A stretch of 64,000 bases of DNA. It comes from Clostridia bacterium. Lineage in GTDB: Bacteria; Bacillota; Clostridia; Oscillospirales; CAG-272. Positions 17,057 to 25,415 of the stretch are shown here, one piece after another. Location of the stretch: NCBI GenBank assembly GCA_017463125.1, contig JAFTPV010000003.1, forward strand, positions 1 through 64,000, read 5' to 3'. The position numbers and the translations under genes were made by a program. The notes beneath the pieces were generated by a model, which saw only the letters and a program-made list of their open reading frames with translations, did not search any database and was not told where the DNA came from. Position 1 is the first letter of the stretch, and each line of letters opens with the position of its first letter.

Positions 17057-18373
17057 TCAAATTTGGCGTCCGAGAAGCGCCTCGACAAACTCGTAGCCGT
17101 CACCGCCCGTTGCCCTCACGGGTACGTGGAGCCGCTCTGAAAGCTCGTCCACCGTCATACCGCAGAGAAAAACGTCCTCGCCGTGACGCAGGGCGTTCTC
17201 GGGAATCAAAAGCTCCTCGCCAAGAGGCTTTGACTCAAGCTGCTCGGATATATCCTTTCCTGTGAGAAGGCCTGATACGGTTATCGACTCACCGAAGAAA
17301 TTATTGATAATTTTATAAACGTTCACCTTAAGAGTCGGGCACATCGCACACAGCTTCTCACAAACGCCAAGAATAAAGGGATACGAAGCGGCACCCGTGA
17401 CGACCGACACCTCTCTTACCCTACCGTAATCCTTCACGAATTCCAAAACGTCGTCCGTCGCCATTTTTGACTCATCTGCAAAGGAGCGTATCATACCTAC
17501 GCCGTTCTCAAGCTGGGGATAGTCCTCGTAATAATCAGCCGTTGGTATTTCACGCTCTGCCTTCAAATAAAGCTCGTCAGCCGCGTAAAAGAGGCGCGTG
17601 CCGCACTTTGCTTTATGAGCATCTCCAAGCTCGTTTATCATATCGATAACGGCTCCCGCCTCCTCTTTTGTAAAATCGGTAAGGGGGAAAAGCTTATCAC
17701 GGAATTTCGTTAGTCCTGCGGGAACTATCGCAACGCTGGTCATTGACGGGTAGTAACCCGCAAGGTCGGTCATCGTGCGCTTTAATTCATTTCCGTCATT
17801 TATTCCTCGGCAGAGTACTATTTGGCCGCACATAGAAAGACCCGCGTCGCTGAAATTCTTAAGATATTTTAACACCTCACCCGAGCGCTTGTTCTTCATC
17901 ATTTTGACTCTCAGCTCGGGGTTTGTGGTATGTACCGAAATGTTTATCGGAGAGAAGCGCATCTTGACTATACGTTCAACATCCTTGTCGGTCATATTGG
18001 TAAGAGTTATATAATTTCCGTGAATAAAGGAGAGGCGTGAATCGTCATCCTTAAAATAGAGCGACTCCCTTAACCCCTCGGGGTTCTGGTCTATAAAGCA
18101 GAAGATACAGCCGTTTTTGCACGACTGCTTCTTATCCATCAAGGGTGTTTCAAAGTCAAGGCCTATATCGTCGTACTCGCCTTTTTTAATCACTACGGTA
18201 TACTCTTCTCCCTCTCTTGAAAGAAGAAGCTCCACCCGACACTCCGCAAGATAGAAGCGATAATCGAGAACGTCGGATATTTCGTTATTATTAATTGATA
18301 TAAGTATATCGCCGCTTTTGATGCCGCGACGGTCGGCGCGTGAGCCGTGCTCTACGTCGGTTATTTTTACCAT
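17057..18373 (-). CDS. DUF512 radical SAM protein with N-terminal PDZ domain
   Basis: A 438-residue protein. A PDZ-like domain (about 1-65, GSRADRRGIKSGDILISIN) is followed by a radical-SAM-type cysteine motif, CKNGCIFCF (about 85-93), then the DUF512 C-terminal region (about 280-435). This arrangement is conserved in Firmicutes and the gene commonly sits next to der, as it does here, which suggests a link to ribosome or tRNA maturation. No reaction has been established. It directly abuts the VanZ gene stop. Confidence 0.88.
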   Translation of the reverse strand: MVKITDVEHGSRADRRGIKSGDILISINNNEISDVLDYRFYLAECRVELLLSREGEEYTVVIKKGEYDDIGLDFETPLMDKKQSCKNGCIFCFIDQNPEGLRESLYFKDDDSRLSFIHGNYITLTNMTDKDVERIVKMRFSPINISVHTTNPELRVKMMKNKRSGEVLKYLKNFSDAGLSMCGQIVLCRGINDGNELKRTMTDLAGYYPSMTSVAIVPAGLTKFRDKLFPLTDFTKEEAGAVIDMINELGDAHKAKCGTRLFYAADELYLKAEREIPTADYYEDYPQLENGVGMIRSFADESKMATDDVLEFVKDYGRVREVSVVTGAASYPFILGVCEKLCAMCPTLKVNVYKIINNFFGESITVSGLLTGKDISEQLESKPLGEELLIPENALRHGEDVFLCGMTVDELSERLHVPVRATGGDGYEFVEALLGRQI

Positions 18374-18868
18374 TTAATCTACTTTCCCCGTTCTTTTTTT
18401 CCATATTCTAGAGAACAAAAATATCACGCTATAAGTTATTGCGAAAAAGACCGCGAAGCCCGAAAAATCGAGCCACACGTCCGACACGGCAGGTCCCCTG
18501 CCAGAAAACATCTGCACAGATTCGTCAAGCAGACCGATAAAGAGAGCTGACGACGTGCAGCACAAAAAATCCGCAGCGCGTGATTTCGTATAGAAGAATA
18601 AAAATACAGCCGCCTCTATACCGAGTATAGCAAATTCAACGAAATGACCGATCTTACGTATATTCTCATGCACGACCTCACCAACTTCAGTATCGGAGGG
18701 AATAACGGGCTCGATAGCATCTGACACCGCGTCGCTCTCCGCGCTGGAAACCTCGGGCGGAAGTGCCGACTGAATGAAAAAGGAAAGCACCGTTATAAGC
18801 ATAAGAGCTATCAATATCCACTCGCCTAAAGGCAGTTTTTTTAATTTTTCAAAAGCAGCTTTTATCAA
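18374..18868 (-). CDS. VanZ family membrane protein
   Basis: A 164-residue protein with four predicted membrane segments: about 15-32, 68-90, 97-115 and 132-152. The VanZ-like phrase GHFVEFAILGIEAAVFLF is followed by LDESVQMFSGRGPAVSDVWLD in parts, with the conserved acidic/Gln and Arg/Asp residues. VanZ proteins contribute to low-level teicoplanin resistance in some enterococci, but most homologues have no known role. Its ATG overlaps the stop of the Sel1 gene by 4 bp and the DUF512 gene follows immediately, so the three are co-translated. Confidence 0.85.
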   Translation of the reverse strand: MIKAAFEKLKKLPLGEWILIALMLITVLSFFIQSALPPEVSSAESDAVSDAIEPVIPSDTEVGEVVHENIRKIGHFVEFAILGIEAAVFLFFYTKSRAADFLCCTSSALFIGLLDESVQMFSGRGPAVSDVWLDFSGFAVFFAITYSVIFLFSRIWKKRTGKVD

Positions 18869-19644
18869 GAGCGTTTACCTCCCGTAAGCTTTTTCGGCTT
18901 TGTAATTCCGGATATCATTTCCGCAGTAATACCGTTTTCCTGAAAATAAAGGAGCGCCTCCGCCGAGCCTGCCTTACCCGCAAGCGCCATAAGGCGAATT
19001 GATTTATCACGGTCAAAGTCGGTTCCAAGGCCGTCAACGTAGCATCTGGCATAAAGATATTTTCCTTTTGCCACAAGCTCCTCAACATAAGTAGGGTCGT
19101 GACGCGCCGCAGTCTGAAACCACTCAAAAGCGGCTCTGCCGTCCTGCTTTACCGCACTGTAACGAAGGTCCTCGTCACGTTCAAACTCATCTATATCGGG
19201 AACGAAGCCCTCAAGCTCGGCATACATAGCTCTGTACTCCGGCTTGTGTGCCGGTATCATACATATTCCTACGACGTCAGGCTCAAACATACAACCGGAC
19301 GTATATGCCATACCAAGATAAAGCTGCGCCTCGATGCAGCCTTGATTTGCCGAGAGGGTCATATATTCAAGCGCTTTTTTATAATCCTTTGTGATTTTAT
19401 CGCCGTGAAGGTATAGCATTGCAAGATTGTAGCACGCCTCCCCGCCCTCCATCTCGCGAGAGAAGGCGAAAAAGCTCTTTGCCTCGTACGGATCTCTTTC
19501 AACTCCGTATCCGCGCCACAGGCAGTAGCCGTAATTAAAGGAAGCAAGAGCGTCACCCTCACGGGCGCCCTCGAGATACATCTGTGCGGCGGTCTTATAA
19601 TCGCCTTCAAGAAATTTAACGTCAGCCACAAGCTTTTCGTACAC
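18865..19644 (-). CDS. Sel1-like repeat (TPR) protein
   Basis: A 259-residue soluble protein composed of Sel1-type helical repeats of about 36 residues, for example AAQMYLEGAREGDALASFNY (about 18-37), YCLWRGYGVERDPYEA and ALEYMTLSANQGCIEAQLYL. Such repeats bind proteins or peptides as adaptors. It has no signal peptide. It overlaps the VanZ gene by 4 bp and lies 27 bp downstream of cysS. I see no catalytic motif. A structural or regulatory partner role is likely, but the partner is unknown. Confidence 0.82.
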   Translation of the reverse strand: MYEKLVADVKFLEGDYKTAAQMYLEGAREGDALASFNYGYCLWRGYGVERDPYEAKSFFAFSREMEGGEACYNLAMLYLHGDKITKDYKKALEYMTLSANQGCIEAQLYLGMAYTSGCMFEPDVVGICMIPAHKPEYRAMYAELEGFVPDIDEFERDEDLRYSAVKQDGRAAFEWFQTAARHDPTYVEELVAKGKYLYARCYVDGLGTDFDRDKSIRLMALAGKAGSAEALLYFQENGITAEMISGITKPKKLTGGKRS

Positions 19645-19671
19645 CGTATCCTTGCCTCCTTTTATTTTGAT

Positions 19672-21114
19672 TTATGAAATAGTAAATTTAGTTCCCTCTC
19701 TGGTGTCAAGAAGAGTTATTCCCTTGGAGAGAAGCTCGTCGCGGATAGCGTCTGCCAGGGCAAAATTCTTCGCCTTCTTTGCAGCCTTTCTCGCTTCAAT
19801 TTTTTCGTTAATGTAGGCGAGAAGCTCGGGGGCAACGTCGGGTGCATCAGAGCTGCTCTCTGCCTTTTTATCCTCATTTAACTTCTGTGCTGCGGCTACG
19901 GCACCGAGATCTAGAACGCGCTCAAAATCGGCTATAAGCGCAAGCTTAGTCTTATCGTTTGTCTTAAGCTTAAACACGTCGTAAAGAGCCGTTACAGCAA
20001 GAGAGGTGTTAAGGTCGTTATCAAGCGCATCGGTAAAGCGCTTCTTTCCTTCGGCAAAGGCAGCCTCGTCAACCGATTCAGCCTCCGATGGAGAAAGTGC
20101 TGCAATCCTTGCTACAAGTTTATTATACGCATTCTTTGCGTTATCAAGATTTTCCCAAGAGAAAACAAGATTTTTTCTGTAATGCGACTGCATACAGAAG
20201 AAGCGGTAAACAAGAGGGGCGTAGCCCTTTTCCTCAAGCAGAGAAACGGTTAGGAATTCTCCCTTTGACTTTGACATCTTACCTGAATTTGTATTAAGAT
20301 GATGAACGTGGAACCAATGTCTGCACCACTCGTGACCGTAGGTCGCCTCGCTCTGTGCTATCTCATTGGTATGATGTGGGAATGCATTATCGATACCGCC
20401 GCAGTGAATGTCAAGATACTCGCCAAGGTGCTTTGCGGCAATGCAGGAGCACTCGATATGCCAGCCGGGATAACCGATGCCCCAAGGGGACTCCCACTTA
20501 AGCTCCTGGTCCTCAAATTTAGACTTAGTGAACCAGAGAACGAAATCGGCTTTATTTTTCTTATTAGTATCCTCTTCAACGCTGTCACGCACTCCGACCT
20601 CAAGGTCCTCCTCGTTAAAATCGTTAAATGCATAATAATTGTCAAGCTTCGAGGTATCAAAATAGATATTTCCGCCCGCCTCGTATGCATATCCCTTCTT
20701 AAGCAGGGTTTCAATCATAGCGATAAACTCGGGAATACAGTTAGTCGCAGGCTCAACGACGTCAGGGCGCTTGATATTCAGCTTGTCGCAATCGGAAAAG
20801 AATGCATCGGTATAGAATTTAGCAATTTCAAGCACCGTTTTATGCTCGCGGCGTGCGCCCTTAAGCATCTTATCCTCGCCTGTATCGCCGTCGCTGGAAA
20901 GGTGTCCTACATCGGTTATATTCATAACTCTCTTAACGTCATATCCGAGATAACGAAGATATTTTTCAAGCACGTCCTCCATCGTATAGGTACGCAGATT
21001 TCCTATATGCGCATAATGGTAAACCGTAGGACCGCAGGTATACATAGATACCTTGCCGCTAACTCGGGGAACAAACTCGTCACGGTTTCTTGTAAGTGAA
21101 TTGTACAAAAGCAT
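19672..21114 (-). CDS. cysS: Cysteinyl-tRNA synthetase
   Basis: A 480-residue class I synthetase starting at ATG 21114, with AGAGG at the right spacing; an upstream in-frame start would only add an unconserved tail. It contains the zinc-binding CGPTVY motif (about 27-32), the HIGNLRTY signature in place of HIGH, the GWHIECS zinc ligands, and KMSKSKG (KMSKS loop, about 270-276). The C-terminal anticodon-binding region has an extra charged insertion, EDKKAESSSDAPDV. It charges tRNA-Cys. It has its own promoter and a dyad over the -10. Confidence 0.95.
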   Translation of the reverse strand: MLLYNSLTRNRDEFVPRVSGKVSMYTCGPTVYHYAHIGNLRTYTMEDVLEKYLRYLGYDVKRVMNITDVGHLSSDGDTGEDKMLKGARREHKTVLEIAKFYTDAFFSDCDKLNIKRPDVVEPATNCIPEFIAMIETLLKKGYAYEAGGNIYFDTSKLDNYYAFNDFNEEDLEVGVRDSVEEDTNKKNKADFVLWFTKSKFEDQELKWESPWGIGYPGWHIECSCIAAKHLGEYLDIHCGGIDNAFPHHTNEIAQSEATYGHEWCRHWFHVHHLNTNSGKMSKSKGEFLTVSLLEEKGYAPLVYRFFCMQSHYRKNLVFSWENLDNAKNAYNKLVARIAALSPSEAESVDEAAFAEGKKRFTDALDNDLNTSLAVTALYDVFKLKTNDKTKLALIADFERVLDLGAVAAAQKLNEDKKAESSSDAPDVAPELLAYINEKIEARKAAKKAKNFALADAIRDELLSKGITLLDTREGTKFTIS

Positions 21115-21170
21115 AAAATTACCTCTTATAGAATGGGAGAGTCCCAAAATTACATAATTATTCGGTTACC

Positions 21171-21199
21171 ATTGTAACAGAAATTTGAATATTTGTCAA
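21171..21199 (-). promoter_or_regulatory. cysS promoter with overlapping dyad
   Basis: On the minus strand, -35 TTGACA (21199-21194) and -10 TACAAT (21176-21171) are 17 bp apart. The dyad GTTAC-catt-GTAAC (21165-21178) covers the -10 and could be a repressor site. Confidence 0.75.
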
Positions 21200-21269
21200 G
21201 GTTTTTGCCTAAATATATCTTCTAATACGCGCGAAATAATAAAAAAGTAAACTAATTTTGTCATAAGAC

Positions 21270-21298
21270 TTGAAATTCGCTTCAAAATTTGCTATTAT
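21270..21298 (+). promoter_or_regulatory. ftsK/spoIIIE promoter
   Basis: -35 TTGAAA (21270-21275) and -10 TATTAT (21293-21298) are 17 bp apart and 48 bp upstream of the start. TCGGAGG precedes the ATG. Confidence 0.75.
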
Positions 21299-21345
21299 AT
21301 ATCTGTATAAATATTTTCACACTCATTCCTCGGAGGTATTAATAT

Positions 21346-24300
21346 ATGGACAATAAGAACACAAGCGAAAAAAAGGTTCCTGTGCTGACAGGATACAAAA
21401 AGGCTATTCCTATAATTCTTGCAGCGTTGGCGATATTTATTGCGATTTGCTATATATCAAGCGGAACGGGAGCGTTTGGACAGGGCGTTTCGTACGTTCT
21501 TCTCGGGCTCTTCTCGTGGGGTGCGTATCTTTTGCCTGCCCTGCTCCTTTTGCACGCGGCATTCTTTGCTGACGATTTAGCAAAGGGACGCATACTCTCA
21601 AGAGCCGTTTTCTCGTTTGTTGCAATGCTCATCGTATGCAGCATTGAATACACTTTGTTCTTCTGGGACATGGAGGCTCTCTTTGAGCCTGCCGTCTTCT
21701 TTGCCGAAAGGAGTGCCGGAGGATTTATCGGCGGTACGGTGGCATTCTGTATTACAAAGCTTCTCGGTCCCATAGGTCTTATCATTCTTGACGTTGCTGT
21801 AGTAGTTACATACGCTATAATATTCTTCGGAAGGAAGGACAGTGCCTCGCGCCGTGCGCTTCTTGCAGTTCTTGAGTCCGGGGCATCGCTACTTGCAGTC
21901 ATTGAGAAAAAAATAAAAAAGAGCGCTAACAACAGAAAAGAAGCAAGAGCCGAGAACAAAAGGCTTGAAACCGAGAGGCGCCACGCGGAATTTCTCGACG
22001 ACCAGTTTTTTGACGTTGACGGAAATATGGACGAGCTTCGTATACGCGAGCTTGGTATACACGAGTCGAAGGATAAGGTAAAATCCGAAAAAAAGCCAAG
22101 CCTGCAAACGAAGGTGTTTAACAAGAGCGCTGTTCTTGGTGAGGACGTGCCTGAGTCCGTGCCGGTTGTTAAAAGGAAGCCCGATTTTGATCACGTGAAG
22201 CCCGAGGCTAAGGATTCCAAGGATTCGGACGCATCGTTTTTCAAGGCTACCGATTCTTCATTTAAGGAAAAGAAGCACTCCTACGGCATTGACGAAAGTG
22301 CCGACAGCGTATTCACAAAGGACTTTGACCCATTTGATTTTGCAACGGGCGAAAAGCTTGTGGCAAAGCAATCCACAAAGGCCGTTTCTCATACTCAAAG
22401 GTCGGGTATAGACGAGCTTCTTACCCCGATATCCGATATTACGGAGGAATCCGTTACCCAGCAGAAAAGGCGCGAGGCGTTTGAGGCAAGCAAGCAAAGC
22501 TATTTTGCAAAAAGAGGCGTCACACCGCAGCCTCAAGCCGAAGGTGACGTTATAAAAGAACCCACCGCAGAGGAGCCTGCCGTTACAGCTCCCGAAAAAG
22601 AGCCCACCGCTCATTTCTCTATGGCGGCAAAGGCACACGATTTTAGAACGGCACCGATAAGTGCTACGATGGAGTTTGGCCAGCCCGAAGCCGAGACCGA
22701 GGTTGAGGTTGAGGTTGAAGCCCAGAGTACACCGCAGAAAACCGTTGAATTTACCGTCAACAATACGCCTACATATATAGCACCCGAAAGCGATAACACC
22801 TCTATCAGCAAGGCTTACGAAAAGCCGGAGCCTGAGGTAGCCGTCGAACCCGAGGTTGATGAAGCTCCCACTCCCGCAGAGGAGGACGCGGAGTATGTTG
22901 CCGAGCAGGTTGCGGCGAGAGTTCTTATGAACAATCCCGCTTACGCGCGCAGCGCTAACAAATCCACCTTTACAACGATAGTACACGAGGACGATGCCGC
23001 GCCTTCTGCCGAAGAAGCTCCCGAGCCTTCTGTCGAAGATAAGGAGCCTGTTACCGAAAGCGAGACCCGAGAATCCTCTGAAGAGAGTGAGGCGGTATTT
23101 AAGCCCTACACTCCTCCGAGTGCCGATGCGGGAGCTGCTACCGCAGAGTACCCAATCATAGTTGACAGAACGCTTGTCACGGAGAGGAGCCTTCTTACCC
23201 CTACCATAGAGGAGGCGCCCGATTCATTCCTTGAAAAAGAGATAGAGCGATATAATAAGATTGAAGAGGATACAGACACCGAAGGCGATGAGCAAAAAGA
23301 AGAGGTTCTCTTTGCAGAAGAGCCTTTCAATGCGGAGCCCGCCCCTGCTGAAAGAGTAGTGACTACCGAGATGCCTCTCGAATTCACCGAAAGCACGGAC
23401 AACTCCTTTGAGCAGACTGTCACGGTTAGCGAAAACGGCGATGACGAGGGAACCGTATTCTCATTTGATAACGAGGAGAATACCGAGGACACTGTAGAGC
23501 CCGAAGAAGAGGAAAGCGCAGAGGTGACCGAAATTCCTCCTGAGGAGCAAAATCCCGACGTTATCAAGCAGCGCGCGATGTTTCCCTTTCTAGACGCGGA
23601 GACAAGCGTTGCCGATGCCGAAGAGGCGGCAGACGATGAAGCAGAGCCTAGTTCTGATATAGATAACGAGTCGGTCGAGGAGAATACCGAGCTTCATTCC
23701 GAAAGCGAGGCGCCTGTTATAGAAGAGGACGCGCCTCCGTTTGATATCGAGGAGTCCGCCCCTGTCATCGAAGAGGCGAAGGAGGAAGAGATTAAAACCG
23801 CAGCTCCCCTTCCCGTTCCCGTAAAAGAGAAGCCGAAAAAGAAGGACTACACAGACTACAAGTTCCCCCCGATAGACCTTCTCCATCTCTCCACAGAGCA
23901 GAATAACGAGAATATTGCCGAGGAGATTCAGGACAACGCCGACAAGCTTATTGACACTCTTGCCTCCTTTGGCGTTACGGCGTCTATAAAGGGCGTTGAC
24001 AGAGGTCCACGTATCACGAGATACGAGGTCGTTCCCGCAAAGGGCGTTAAGGTAAGCCAGATTATGAACCTTGCCGACGATATTGCCCTAAACCTTGCGG
24101 CAGACGGTATTCGTATGGAGGCTCCTATTCCGGGAAAATCCGCTGTGGGTGTTGAGATACCTAACAAAAAGTCGTCTATCGTAAGACTTCGCGAGCTTAT
24201 CGAAACTGACGATTTCAGAAGCCTAAAATCCAAGACATCGGTCTGTATGGGTAAGGACGTTGCGGGTCAACCCGTCTTTGCGGATATTGCGAAGATGCCT

Positions 24301-25353
24301 CACGCGCTTATCGCCGGTGCTACCGGCATGGGTAAATCGGTTTGCATAAACTCGCTTATGCTGAGCATACTTTACAAGGCGCGTCCCGACGAGGTCAAGT
24401 TCATAATGATTGACCCAAAGCAAGTTGAGTTTACTATGTACAACGGTATTCCTCACCTTCTCGTTCCTGTAGTTACAGACGTTAAGCAGGCGGCAGGCAC
24501 GCTGATGTGGGCGGTTGAGGAAATGGAGCGCAGATACGGCGTTCTCCAGGAGATGTACGTAAGAAACATCGACGCTTATAACGAAAAGGTGCAGGCGAAT
24601 CCCGCTCTTGGTGAGCCTATGTCCAGAATCGTAATAGTTATCGACGAGTTTGCCGAGCTTATCATGCAGGCAAAGAACCCCGTTGAGAGCCTTATCATAC
24701 GTATTGCACAAAAGGCAAGAGCTGCGGGTATACACCTGCTTATCGGCACGCAGAAGCCCGTCAAGGAGGTTATCACCGGTCTTATCAAGTCGAATATCCC
24801 CTCTAAATTCTCCTGTAAGGTTGCATCAAACCGCGACTCGATACTTATCTTTGACGCAGCCGGTGCTGAAAAGCTGCTTGATAAAGGAGATATGCTCGTT
24901 GCGTTTGCAAACTCCTTAAAGCCTCTTCGAGTGCAGAGTGCTTTCGTTGCTGACGACGAGGTAGAAGCCGTTATGGATTATCTGAAGCAGTCGAGCGACG
25001 GCGCAAGCTACGACGAGGACGTTATGGAGGAAATCAGACGTGCCGCAGATAAATGCTCAAAGAAGGGCGGCGGTGACCACGACGACGATGACGGCGCAGA
25101 TGAAAGCTACGGTGAGGGATACCTTAATGACAAGCAGTTCCTCGACGCTGTGGAGATTGCCGTCAACACAGGTAAGATTTCCACCTCTTTGATACAGAGA
25201 AAGCTCTCAATCGGCTACGGTAAGGCTGCGAAATTCATTGATATAATGGAGGACCTTGGCGTTGTCGGAGAGCCTAACGGCTCAAAGCCTCGCGAGGTTC
25301 TGATGAGCGCTGACGAGTGGCACGAAAAGCTGGCAAGAGCTACTCTTGACTAA
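21346..25353 (+). CDS. DNA translocase FtsK/SpoIIIE
   Basis: A 1335-residue translocase. Four membrane segments lie in residues 15-160. A very long acidic, Pro/Glu-rich linker of about 640 residues (about 195-835) follows, then the alpha/beta motor with GATGMGKS (Walker A, about 989-996) and VIDEFAEL (Walker B, about 1098-1105), and a C-terminal winged-helix gamma domain (about 1260-1335) that reads polar DNA sequences. It pumps chromosomal DNA through the division or sporulation septum. Bacillus SpoIIIE has a much shorter linker (about 790 residues in total). The downstream gene encodes a dead copy of the same motor. Confidence 0.95.
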   Translation: MDNKNTSEKKVPVLTGYKKAIPIILAALAIFIAICYISSGTGAFGQGVSYVLLGLFSWGAYLLPALLLLHAAFFADDLAKGRILSRAVFSFVAMLIVCSIEYTLFFWDMEALFEPAVFFAERSAGGFIGGTVAFCITKLLGPIGLIILDVAVVVTYAIIFFGRKDSASRRALLAVLESGASLLAVIEKKIKKSANNRKEARAENKRLETERRHAEFLDDQFFDVDGNMDELRIRELGIHESKDKVKSEKKPSLQTKVFNKSAVLGEDVPESVPVVKRKPDFDHVKPEAKDSKDSDASFFKATDSSFKEKKHSYGIDESADSVFTKDFDPFDFATGEKLVAKQSTKAVSHTQRSGIDELLTPISDITEESVTQQKRREAFEASKQSYFAKRGVTPQPQAEGDVIKEPTAEEPAVTAPEKEPTAHFSMAAKAHDFRTAPISATMEFGQPEAETEVEVEVEAQSTPQKTVEFTVNNTPTYIAPESDNTSISKAYEKPEPEVAVEPEVDEAPTPAEEDAEYVAEQVAARVLMNNPAYARSANKSTFTTIVHEDDAAPSAEEAPEPSVEDKEPVTESETRESSEESEAVFKPYTPPSADAGAATAEYPIIVDRTLVTERSLLTPTIEEAPDSFLEKEIERYNKIEEDTDTEGDEQKEEVLFAEEPFNAEPAPAERVVTTEMPLEFTESTDNSFEQTVTVSENGDDEGTVFSFDNEENTEDTVEPEEEESAEVTEIPPEEQNPDVIKQRAMFPFLDAETSVADAEEAADDEAEPSSDIDNESVEENTELHSESEAPVIEEDAPPFDIEESAPVIEEAKEEEIKTAAPLPVPVKEKPKKKDYTDYKFPPIDLLHLSTEQNNENIAEEIQDNADKLIDTLASFGVTASIKGVDRGPRITRYEVVPAKGVKVSQIMNLADDIALNLAADGIRMEAPIPGKSAVGVEIPNKKSSIVRLRELIETDDFRSLKSKTSVCMGKDVAGQPVFADIAKMPHALIAGATGMGKSVCINSLMLSILYKARPDEVKFIMIDPKQVEFTMYNGIPHLLVPVVTDVKQAAGTLMWAVEEMERRYGVLQEMYVRNIDAYNEKVQANPALGEPMSRIVIVIDEFAELIMQAKNPVESLIIRIAQKARAAGIHLLIGTQKPVKEVITGLIKSNIPSKFSCKVASNRDSILIFDAAGAEKLLDKGDMLVAFANSLKPLRVQSAFVADDEVEAVMDYLKQSSDGASYDEDVMEEIRRAADKCSKKGGGDHDDDDGADESYGEGYLNDKQFLDAVEIAVNTGKISTSLIQRKLSIGYGKAAKFIDIMEDLGVVGEPNGSKPREVLMSADEWHEKLARATLD

Positions 25354-25364
25354 AATAAAAATCT

Positions 25365-25396
25365 CGGGGTGTTGCACTTCTTCTGTGAACACCCCG
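25365..25396 (+). terminator. Hairpin between ftsK and the DJ-1 fusion gene
   Basis: A 9-bp perfect stem, CGGGGTGTT (25365-25373) with AACACCCCG (25388-25396), is followed by TTAAT rather than a T run. It may be a weak terminator or an mRNA-processing/stabilising hairpin that separates expression of the two genes. Confidence 0.45.
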
Positions 25397-25415
25397 TTAA
25401 TAAAGGAATTTTGAT

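Noticed and set aside
20299..21099. 266-residue plus-strand frame opposite cysS
   Set aside because: Antisense to the conserved synthetase core; a mirror frame only.
21889..23886. Long minus-strand open frames opposite ftsK
   Set aside because: They are low-complexity mirror frames of the acidic linker, lack ribosome-binding sites and overlap a certain gene.
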